64,000 nt of DNA from Pseudomonas graminis. Lineage in GTDB: Bacteria > Pseudomonadota > Gammaproteobacteria > Pseudomonadales > Pseudomonadaceae. A model generated the notes under the pieces. It ran no database searches. It was not told the origin of the DNA and saw only the letters and a program-made list of their open reading frames with translations. Position numbers and translations under genes: made by a program. Shown here in pieces: positions 1-6,897 of the stretch (the stretch's first letter is position 1; every line of letters starts with the position of its first letter). The stretch is taken from assembly GCF_013201545.1 (NCBI RefSeq), contig NZ_CP053746.1:806001-870000 (forward strand). Reading direction: 5' to 3'.

Positions 1-1770
1 GTCCCGACACGCAGCGCCAGCTATGCCGCCCGGGTCAACCTGCACATGGCCAAGGCCCTGGATGCGGAAGTCATTCTCGTATCCGCACCGGAAAACGAAG
101 TACTAACCGAGCTCTCCGGCCGCGTCGAGCTGCAGGCGCAGATGTTCGGCGGCCCGAAAGACCCGAAAGTGCTCGGCGTGATCCTCAACAAAGTACGCAC
201 CGACGAGAGCATGGAAGTGTTTTCGGCGCGGCTCAAGGAACACTCGCCGCTGTTGCGCAGCGGTGATTTCCGCCTGCTCGGCTGCATTCCGTTTCAGGCC
301 GACCTGAACGCCCCGCGCACCCGCGACGTGGCGGATCTGCTCGGTGCGCAAGTGATCAATGCTGGCGACTACGAACAGCGGCGCATGTCGAAGATCATCA
401 TCTGCGCCCGCACAGTGCTGAACACCCTGCAGTTACTCAAGCCGGGCGTGCTGGTCGTTACACCGGGCGATCGCGATGACATCATTCTGGCCGTGAGCCT
501 GGCGACCCTCAACGGCGTGCCGTTGGCTGGGCTGCTGCTGACCAGCGACACCCTGCCCGATCCACGCATCATGGACCTGTGCCGAGGCGCGCTGCAGGCC
601 GGGTTGCCCGTGCTGTCGGTGAGTACCGGCTCGTACGACACCGCGACGCAACTCAACCAGCTGAACAAGGAAATCCCTATCGATGACCGCGAACGTGCGG
701 AGATCATCACCGATTTCGTCGCCAGTCACCTTGACGCCAACTGGCTGCATCAGCGCTGCGGCACGCCCCGCGAGATGCGCCTGTCGCCAGCGGTGTTCCG
801 CTATCAACTGATCCAGCGCGCCCAGGCGGCAAACAAACGCATTGTGCTGCCCGAAGGCGCCGAGCCGTTGACCGTCCAGGCGGCGGCGATTTGCCAGGCC
901 CGCGGCATTGCCCGTTGCGTGCTGCTGGCCAAGCCCGATGACGTGAATGCCGTGGCCCGCGCCCACGGCATCGAGCTGCCGCCGGGCCTAGAGATTCTCG
1001 ATCCGGACCAGATCCGCGAGCGCTACGTCGCGCCGATGGTCGATCTGCGCCGCAGCAAAAACCTGAATGCGCCGATGGCCGAGCAGCAACTGGAAGATCC
1101 GGTGGTGATCGGCACCATGATGCTGGCCCTCGACGAAGTGGACGGGCTGGTGTCGGGGGTGATCCATTCGACCGCCAACACCATTCGGCCTGCGTTGCAG
1201 CTAATCAAGACGGCACCAGGCTGCACCCTCGTATCATCGGTATTTTTCATGCTGTTTCCGGAGCAGGTGCTGGTGTATGGCGACTGCATCATGAACCCGC
1301 ACCCGACGGCCACCGAGCTGGCGGAGATCGCGGTGCAGAGCGCGGACTCGGCCGTGGCGTTCGGCCTGTCGCCGCGGGTGGCGATGATCAGCTATTCCAG
1401 CGGCAACTCGGCCAGCGGTGAGGAAGTGGAAAAGGTCCGCGAAGCCACGCAACTGGCGCGCGAAACCCAGCGCGGTCTGCTGATCGACGGGCCGTTGCAA
1501 TACGATGCCGCCGCCAACGAGCACGTCGCCCGGCAACTGGCACCGGACAGCCCGGTGGCAGGTCGCGCCAACGTGTTCGTGTTTCCGGATCTGAACACCG
1601 GCAATACGACCTACAAAGCGGTGCAGCGCAGTGCGGACTGCGTAAGCCTCGGCCCGATGCTGCAAGGCCTGCGCAAGCCGGTCAATGACCTGCCGCGCGG
1701 CGCTCAGGTCGACGACATCGTCTATACCATTGCCCTAACGGCGATTCAGGCGGCCACCTTGCCGCAATAA
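1..1770 (+). CDS. pta: Phosphate acetyltransferase, 3' part (5' end outside window)
   Basis: Interconverts acetyl-CoA and acetyl phosphate in the cytoplasm (Pta-AckA overflow and acetate pathway). The frame is open from base 1, so the true start lies upstream; 589 residues are present of the roughly 700 usual for the long Pta form. The visible part has the end of the BioD-like P-loop domain, a middle DRTGG-type domain, and the C-terminal PTA/PTB catalytic domain, which begins near base 785 and contains IVLPEGAE and the GLVSGVIHSTANTIRPAL region. The long three-domain architecture is the one usual in Pseudomonas. The ATG at base 46 is internal and should not be taken as the start. Confidence 0.95.
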   Translation, partial: VPTRSASYAARVNLHMAKALDAEVILVSAPENEVLTELSGRVELQAQMFGGPKDPKVLGVILNKVRTDESMEVFSARLKEHSPLLRSGDFRLLGCIPFQADLNAPRTRDVADLLGAQVINAGDYEQRRMSKIIICARTVLNTLQLLKPGVLVVTPGDRDDIILAVSLATLNGVPLAGLLLTSDTLPDPRIMDLCRGALQAGLPVLSVSTGSYDTATQLNQLNKEIPIDDRERAEIITDFVASHLDANWLHQRCGTPREMRLSPAVFRYQLIQRAQAANKRIVLPEGAEPLTVQAAAICQARGIARCVLLAKPDDVNAVARAHGIELPPGLEILDPDQIRERYVAPMVDLRRSKNLNAPMAEQQLEDPVVIGTMMLALDEVDGLVSGVIHSTANTIRPALQLIKTAPGCTLVSSVFFMLFPEQVLVYGDCIMNPHPTATELAEIAVQSADSAVAFGLSPRVAMISYSSGNSASGEEVEKVREATQLARETQRGLLIDGPLQYDAAANEHVARQLAPDSPVAGRANVFVFPDLNTGNTTYKAVQRSADCVSLGPMLQGLRKPVNDLPRGAQVDDIVYTIALTAIQAATLPQ

Positions 1771-1850
1771 CATTGCGCTGCAATATCGCTTGCCCACAAT
1801 AACCCCGCCGGGACCCACCGGCGGTTGACTGACACCGGAGTTCGATTCAG

Positions 1851-2750
1851 ATGGATTTCCTGCCCGCCCCATTGCGCGGCGTCATCGCCTCGTTGCTGTT
1901 GGCGCTCAATACGATTCTCTGCTGCACGCCTCTTTTCGTCGTTGCCATCTTCAAACTGTGCCTGCCCTTCCCGGCCGCGCAGAAGGTCACCGACTGGCTG
2001 ATGAGCCACATCCACGAAGCGTGGATCAGCAACAACAACGCCTGGATGGACCTGCTCGGTCACACCCGCTGGCATTTGAGCGGGCTGGAAAGCCTGGACT
2101 ATCAGCATTCTTATCTGGTGACGAGCAATCACCAGAGCTGGGTCGACATCATGGTGCTGCAGTACGTGCTGAACCGGCGCATCCGCCCGCTGAAGTTTTT
2201 CCTCAAGCAGGAGCTGATCTGGGTGCCGGTGATTGGCCTCGCCTGGTGGGCGCTGGGCTTTCCGTTCATGAAGCGCTACAGCAAGGCTTATCTGGCCAAG
2301 CACCCGGAAAAGAAAGGCAAGGACCTCGCCACCACCCGACGCACTTGTGCGAAGTTTCGCAACAACCCGGTGGGCATTTTCAACTTCGTTGAAGGCACGC
2401 GCTTCACCGAAGCCAAACATGCGCAGCAGAACTCGCCATTCCGTTACCTGTTGAAGCCCAAGGCAGGTGGCATTGCCTTCGTCCTGGACGCCATGGGCGA
2501 GCAGTTGGAGTCCATCGTCAACGTGACCATTCATTATCCGGCCGGACGCCCAGGGTATTGGGACTTGCTCTGCGGGAACGTTCGCGAAGTGGTCGCGCAT
2601 TTCGAAGAAGTGCAGATCCCGCCGCAGTTCATTGGCAAAAGCTACGACCAGGACGATGCCTACCGCCTCGAGTTTCAGCAGTGGATCAACCGGCTGTGGG
2701 AAGACAAGGACGCGTTGCTCGCGCAGATGCATGAGCGGTATCCGGGCTGA
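1851..2750 (+). CDS. PlsC-family acyltransferase (YihG-like)
   Basis: Probable inner-membrane 1-acylglycerol-3-phosphate (lysophosphatidate) acyltransferase of the YihG/PlsC family, 299 residues. A hydrophobic N-terminal segment (about residues 10-35) would anchor it. The acyltransferase motif is seen as NHQSWVD (NHxxxxD), with a later block containing FNFVEGTRF, which is the usual EGTR motif. An ATG preceded by a GGAG 10 bases upstream fits the start. It stands alone between pta and a strong terminator at 2771-2798. Whether it makes bulk phospholipid or acts on a special acceptor cannot be told; a second PlsC protein occurs at 25703-26869. Confidence 0.88.
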   Translation: MDFLPAPLRGVIASLLLALNTILCCTPLFVVAIFKLCLPFPAAQKVTDWLMSHIHEAWISNNNAWMDLLGHTRWHLSGLESLDYQHSYLVTSNHQSWVDIMVLQYVLNRRIRPLKFFLKQELIWVPVIGLAWWALGFPFMKRYSKAYLAKHPEKKGKDLATTRRTCAKFRNNPVGIFNFVEGTRFTEAKHAQQNSPFRYLLKPKAGGIAFVLDAMGEQLESIVNVTIHYPAGRPGYWDLLCGNVREVVAHFEEVQIPPQFIGKSYDQDDAYRLEFQQWINRLWEDKDALLAQMHERYPG

Positions 2751-2770
2751 GTAGTCGTAGGCCTCAACGA

Positions 2771-2798
2771 AAAACCCCGGCTCACTGGCCGGGGTTTT
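2771..2798. terminator. Bidirectional rho-independent terminator
   Basis: An 11-bp perfect stem (AAAACCCCGGC paired with its complement) with a 6-base loop and T-run lies between the convergent acyltransferase and OmpA-like genes, so it can serve both strands. Confidence 0.9.
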
Positions 2799-2815
2799 AG
2801 TTTCACGTCATGCGG

Positions 2816-3517
2816 TTACTGCTGTTGCTGGTACTGCTGGCCAGGAATCGGCTTGAGATTGACCTCAACACGGCGATTCTGGGCGCGGCCGTTGACGTCG
2901 GCGTTGCTGGCGATGGGTGAATCAGGGCCGGCACCGCGCACCGACAGGTGAGCGGCATCAACCCCTTGGGAGGTCAGGTAGGTCGCCACGCTTTGGGCGC
3001 GCTGCTGCGACAGGTCCATGTTGTGCTGACGGCCGCCGGTGCTATCGGTGTAGCCGACGATTTCGATCATGTTCTGGTTGTATTGCTTTAGCGAACCGGC
3101 CAGGTTGTTCAGCGGCGAGTAGAAGCTGCTGGCGATGGCCGACGAATCAGTGGCAAAGGTGATGTTGCCTGGCATCACCAGTTTGATGTTGTCGCCCTGA
3201 CGTTGAACTTCAACGCCGGTGTTGGCCATGCTCGCGCGCAACGCGGCTTCCTGCTTGTCAGCGTAGTAACCGTAACCGGCTGAGGCAGCACCCGCCACGG
3301 CAGCGCCAATCAGCGCACCTTTGCCTCGGTTGTTGTGATCGATGGCAGCGCCGGCGACGGCGCCGGCCAAAGCACCCAGGCCGCCGTACTTGGCGGTCTT
3401 GCTCATGCCGCTGGAGTTCTGCGCCTGCCCCTGATTGTCGTATGGATTCTGCGTTGCGCAGCCGGAAAGCACAGTCAATGCGGTGGCAGCGATGATCAAA
3501 CGGCGAAAGGTCAACAT
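2816..3517 (-). CDS. OmpA-family outer-membrane lipoprotein (YiaD-like)
   Basis: Predicted peptidoglycan-binding lipoprotein of 233 residues. The start at 3517 gives a clean lipoprotein signal peptide with lipobox LSGC and is preceded by AGGAG at 9 bases; a longer reading from 3577 has no signal peptide. After the lipid-anchored Cys comes a Gly/Ala-rich glycine-zipper stretch (about residues 45-80), then an OmpA C-terminal domain with ITFATDSSAI, IEIVGYTDSTG, LSQQRAQSV and NRRVEV, which are the peptidoglycan-binding landmarks. The Gln-rich tail ends the protein. It is monocistronic. The order is like E. coli YiaD; a structural envelope role is inferred. Confidence 0.9.
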   Translation of the reverse strand: MLTFRRLIIAATALTVLSGCATQNPYDNQGQAQNSSGMSKTAKYGGLGALAGAVAGAAIDHNNRGKGALIGAAVAGAASAGYGYYADKQEAALRASMANTGVEVQRQGDNIKLVMPGNITFATDSSAIASSFYSPLNNLAGSLKQYNQNMIEIVGYTDSTGGRQHNMDLSQQRAQSVATYLTSQGVDAAHLSVRGAGPDSPIASNADVNGRAQNRRVEVNLKPIPGQQYQQQQ

Positions 3518-3940
3518 CAAGGAGAGCTCCTGTTTTGCTTTTCTACGGCCAAACATAAAGGCCGACGATTTGGGCAATTAGAGCATGGTCGGCGTCAAAA
3601 ATTCCTTAACGCAGGCTGAACCGCCGGTGCACGGCCAAAGGCAGTATTTCTTTAATAACAAAAGCAAATATTTATGTGCAGCATGAACATACTGTTCATC
3701 GAATTTATGCTGCTCAAACTGCCCAGAGTTAGTTAGCTAACTTCCGCAAGTCACTGATTGATATCGCTATTCATCCGTCAGCCAGTAAAGCCCACAAAAT
3801 TTAAGGCAGTTTCATTTCTCGGACGCTTTCCTATACTGGCCTTGCGCAACCACAGGAAAGCGCAGTGATGAAGCAAACCATAAAAATCGCTCTCACTTTC
3901 AGGCAAGGCAGCGCTGTATCCACGCGCAAGAGCTGACTCT
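3518..3940. other. Intergenic region with nested palindromes, no gene seen
   Basis: This divergent gap between the OmpA-like lipoprotein and the HD-GYP gene holds no convincing ORF. It contains a 17-bp near-perfect dyad at 3683-3699 (ATGAACA, 3-base spacer, TGTTCAT), nested in a wider pair GCAGCAT 3678-3684 and ATGCTGC 3707-3713, and a 12-bp palindrome AGTTAGCTAACT at 3731-3742. These could be operators or RNA hairpins. No promoter is obvious by eye. Confidence 0.6.
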
Positions 3941-5140
3941 ATGCTAAGAAAAATCCCCGTTTCCGACCTCACGCTGGGCATGTACATCCACGAATTCTGC
4001 CGTCCGCGGATCAACGATCCATTCTGGGCCGCGAACGTCGAACGCGAGCTCAGTGACGTCGCCGTGCTGCGGCACATTCAGGCGTCGACCCGTGAAGTGT
4101 GGATCGACACTCGCCTTGGCAAAAACTCCGTCGAGAACTCGCCTGCCGAACAGACTCCCCCCGAGTGTTTTGACGCTGCCGAAACCGCGCCTTGCAGCCT
4201 CGAGCTGGAACTGGCCCGTGCACGCCTGATCTGTGGCCGTGCGAAAGCGGCAGTGATGACCATGTTCAGCGATGCCCGGATGGGTCGGGCGATGAATACC
4301 GAAGACGTCGACCTGTTGGTCGAGGAAATCTCCACGTCCGTGATGCGCCATCCCCACGCACTCATCAGCCTGTCGCGCCTGAAGACGACCGATGAGTACA
4401 CCTACATGCATTCGGTGGCCGTGTGTGCATTGATGGTCGCGCTCGCGCGGCAGATGGATCTGAATGAAGATCAGGTGCGTGAAGCTGGCGTTGCCGGGCT
4501 GATGCATGACGTCGGCAAAATGATGATCGACTCGGCCATTCTGAATAAACCCGATCGCCTGACCTACGAAGAATATGAGGTCATGAAGCATCATCCGCAG
4601 GCCGGTCTGGAAATCCTCCAAGGCTGCGAGCGAGTGACCCGGCTGGTGATGGACGTGTGCCTGCATCACCACGAAAAAGTCGACGGGAGCGGTTATCCCC
4701 ACGGGCTGAAAGGCGACGAGATCAGCCTGCTGGCGAAAATGGGCGCCATTTGCGACGTATATGACGCGGTGACTTCAGACCGCCCCTACAAGAAGGGGTG
4801 GGATGCCGCGCATTCGGTTCGCGAAATGGCGTCCTGGAAAGGCCACTTCGATGCGAAGGTGTTCCAGCACTTTGTCAAGACCGTTGGTATCTATCCCGTG
4901 GGCGCGCTGGTTCGCCTGAAAAGCGAGCGCCTGGGTGTGGTGCTCGAGCAGGATGAACAATCCCTGCTGCAGCCGAAAGTGAAAGTGTTTCTGTCTACCC
5001 GGACCCGAATGCCCTTCGAGCCGCATGTCATCAACCTCGCCTGCCCCACGGTGCGAGACGGCATCCTGAAGTTCGAACTGGCAGAGGATTGGGGCCTGCT
5101 GGACGTCGCCAGCATGTGGGCCGGTCAGCCCGCGGCTTGA
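3941..5140 (+). CDS. HD-GYP domain cyclic-di-GMP phosphodiesterase
   Basis: Predicted to hydrolyse c-di-GMP, favouring motility over biofilm. It has 399 residues: an N-terminal DUF3391 domain typical of one HD-GYP subfamily (starts MLRKIPVSDL, about residues 1-130), then the HD-GYP domain. The metal-binding HD pair is in HDVGK (residues 189-193), and the GYP signature reads HHHEKVDGSGYP (242-253), both intact, so activity is expected. No receiver or membrane domain is present, so the input signal is unknown. It is transcribed alone, with the preceding gap carrying palindromes. Confidence 0.92.
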   Translation: MLRKIPVSDLTLGMYIHEFCRPRINDPFWAANVERELSDVAVLRHIQASTREVWIDTRLGKNSVENSPAEQTPPECFDAAETAPCSLELELARARLICGRAKAAVMTMFSDARMGRAMNTEDVDLLVEEISTSVMRHPHALISLSRLKTTDEYTYMHSVAVCALMVALARQMDLNEDQVREAGVAGLMHDVGKMMIDSAILNKPDRLTYEEYEVMKHHPQAGLEILQGCERVTRLVMDVCLHHHEKVDGSGYPHGLKGDEISLLAKMGAICDVYDAVTSDRPYKKGWDAAHSVREMASWKGHFDAKVFQHFVKTVGIYPVGALVRLKSERLGVVLEQDEQSLLQPKVKVFLSTRTRMPFEPHVINLACPTVRDGILKFELAEDWGLLDVASMWAGQPAA

Positions 5141-5173
5141 ACCTGCCGTCGGGCTGGTCGGCGCGATTGCGCT

Positions 5174-5464
5174 TCAGACACTGGTTACCGCCGGCCTGCG
5201 TCGCAACGGAATAATGCCGACCTGCATACCAAAGGGCCTGAATACGGCGTTGAGGGTCTGCACCGTCGGATTACCCTCGCTCTGCTCGATCTGGCGCAGT
5301 GTGCGCAGCGAGATTTTGCACATGCTCGCGAACTGCTCCTGGCGCAATCCCGTGATTTCAGTGCGCAGCCGTTTGACGGCAGCGCCCATCGAAACGGTGC
5401 CCTCCAGCAACTGATCCCGAAGCTCGTCGAGGATGATGCCGCGCTGGCGGATTTCGTCGTTCAT
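5174..5464 (-). CDS. hipB: HipB-like XRE antitoxin/repressor
   Basis: A 96-residue DNA-binding protein with a central Cro/C1-type helix-turn-helix (LRQEQFASMCKISLRTLRQIE, then NPTVQTLNAVFRPFG), as in HipB. The ATG at 5464 overlaps the stop of the upstream hipA by 4 bases (ATGA), so the two are translationally coupled; an alternative start at 5476 lies inside hipA. As HipB homologue it should neutralise HipA and repress the operon through the three palindromes at 6796-6891. The order toxin-then-antitoxin is the reverse of E. coli hipBA. Confidence 0.82.
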   Translation of the reverse strand: MNDEIRQRGIILDELRDQLLEGTVSMGAAVKRLRTEITGLRQEQFASMCKISLRTLRQIEQSEGNPTVQTLNAVFRPFGMQVGIIPLRRRPAVTSV

Positions 5465-6783
5465 CGCAGGCCCCATTCTCTGAGCGTCGCATCCAGTCGT
5501 CCCAGCCTGATGCGCGGATGATTGAAGGTCTTTTGCGGCAAGCCCATTTCGTTCAGCAAATCAGGCAATGCCCGCAGGCGCTCGGCATCGGTTCTGAGAC
5601 TCTCGAAAAGCTGTTCAGGGTCAGCCCAGTTGGATAAAGCGCGGCAGGCATCGCGCCAGCCCACCTCGCCGGCGCGCTCAATAGGGTCAGGCCATTTGGT
5701 GGTGCGTGTTACACCTTCATCGTCCATCACCATGGGCGCCAAGTCGTAAATCGGCGCCAGAGAGAGTCGCTGTTCATCGCGCAGGATCGACGTATTGCGC
5801 CCATGGTTATCGCTATTCCCCAGAATCTGATTGATCAGGTCGCGGCGCATGTACTCGGCGACCATCTGAGGAATCCCCCCCTGCTGAGCATTCGCCGACC
5901 AGGCGTTAGCCAGCGCGGCGACGGCTTGCACATGCGTCATGTACGCGCCGGGGCGGCTGATGTCGGCGAGCGAGTACACCGATTCGACAGCCAGCCGGCG
6001 CACGCCCTGTTCATCGACGCTGCGGTCGAAACGCTTCATCCACAGACTGGGCTTGCGGGCCTCTTCAAGGCTCATGCCGTCACAGGGAACGGTGAGTTCG
6101 CCGATGCGCTTGAGGGCCTGGTAATAACAGAACTCGCTCCGCAGAATGGTGCGGTCGGTTTCGTTGCCTTTGTTGCGCGAGAACTTCACGAACCAGTGTT
6201 GACGGACCTCGCTGTCGGCGAGCGTTGCATCAGGGTGCATTAGCCCCTGCGCGTCCTCGGCGAGCAATAGCTTTGGCGCCTCGCCGCCCGCTCCCGTCGC
6301 GCCCCCTACTGCGGCGCCTTGTTCATAGGCGTATTCAAGAAAGCGGCTGTCTCGGGCAATGACTTCACTCCGGTCAAACCCAATGCTGCTGGCCTTGAGT
6401 AATGCGTCGAACGATTCCTTGATGCGCAGATGCCCGACGGGCGCGGGGGTGCAGCGCTGCAAGAGCACCAGATCGGCCGGGGTGTTCTCACCCTCTGGCA
6501 ATGCCAGACGCGCCAGTAGGAAACGGCGTGCGGCGCCTGCGGGAAGGATGTCATGCAAAAACGCCGGCAGCCCCGCCGTTCTGAACAAATCCCAGCCCAG
6601 TGGAATTCGAGCGCTCACGGACGGCGCGGTCAGCCGGTCGAGGGCATCCAGATGGTCAATCAGAAACGCTTGCTCGTAGGCAAAGCTGCACGGGCTGTTC
6701 TGACCTGATTCCGGCTTCTCGATGTCCACACGCATTGCGTCGTGCCATCGTCCCGAGAGGTAGAGTTGGAGGGTCAGCTGCAT
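5461..6783 (-). CDS. hipA: HipA-family Ser/Thr kinase toxin
   Basis: Predicted toxin of a type II system; HipA of E. coli phosphorylates glutamyl-tRNA synthetase and induces persistence. The 440 residues include a Gly-rich nucleotide loop (VGGATGAGGEAP, about 159-170), a candidate catalytic Lys in WFVKFS (K200), the HipA catalytic loop GNSDNHGRN (322-330) with its Asp, and the metal-binding YDLAP (346-350). All key residues are kept, so it should be active. It is the first gene of the operon, with hipB overlapping its stop. Substrate specificity cannot be read from the sequence. Confidence 0.88.
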   Translation of the reverse strand: MQLTLQLYLSGRWHDAMRVDIEKPESGQNSPCSFAYEQAFLIDHLDALDRLTAPSVSARIPLGWDLFRTAGLPAFLHDILPAGAARRFLLARLALPEGENTPADLVLLQRCTPAPVGHLRIKESFDALLKASSIGFDRSEVIARDSRFLEYAYEQGAAVGGATGAGGEAPKLLLAEDAQGLMHPDATLADSEVRQHWFVKFSRNKGNETDRTILRSEFCYYQALKRIGELTVPCDGMSLEEARKPSLWMKRFDRSVDEQGVRRLAVESVYSLADISRPGAYMTHVQAVAALANAWSANAQQGGIPQMVAEYMRRDLINQILGNSDNHGRNTSILRDEQRLSLAPIYDLAPMVMDDEGVTRTTKWPDPIERAGEVGWRDACRALSNWADPEQLFESLRTDAERLRALPDLLNEMGLPQKTFNHPRIRLGRLDATLREWGLR

Positions 6784-6795
6784 GACAGGCTGCTC

Positions 6796-6809
6796 GGCAA
6801 TTTAATGCC
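6796..6809. promoter_or_regulatory. Operator-like palindrome O1 of hipA-hipB
   Basis: GGCA-N6-TGCC dyad, first of three copies spaced exactly 41 bp apart. It lies 13 bp upstream of the hipA ATG and would cover the likely transcription start. Confidence 0.7.
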
Positions 6810-6836
6810 TAAACCTTAAAGCTGAAATACTAAAAA

Positions 6837-6850
6837 GGCAATTAAATGCC
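6837..6850. promoter_or_regulatory. Operator-like palindrome O2 of hipA-hipB
   Basis: GGCA-N6-TGCC dyad, second copy. A tentative minus-strand promoter (TTGCCT at 6836-6841, 17-base spacer, TAAGGT at 6813-6818) would have its -35 inside this site, giving an autorepression geometry. Confidence 0.7.
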
Positions 6851-6877
6851 TAAAATAGCGGTTTCAAAGGATAATTC

Positions 6878-6891
6878 GGCATTTTAGTGCC
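6878..6891. promoter_or_regulatory. Operator-like palindrome O3 of hipA-hipB
   Basis: GGCA-N6-TGCC dyad, third copy, with arms extended to 7 bp (TTCGGCA and TGCCGAA). It ends 6 bp from the stop of the LuxR-type gene and may double as a weak hairpin there. Confidence 0.65.
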
Positions 6892-6897
6892 GAACCA

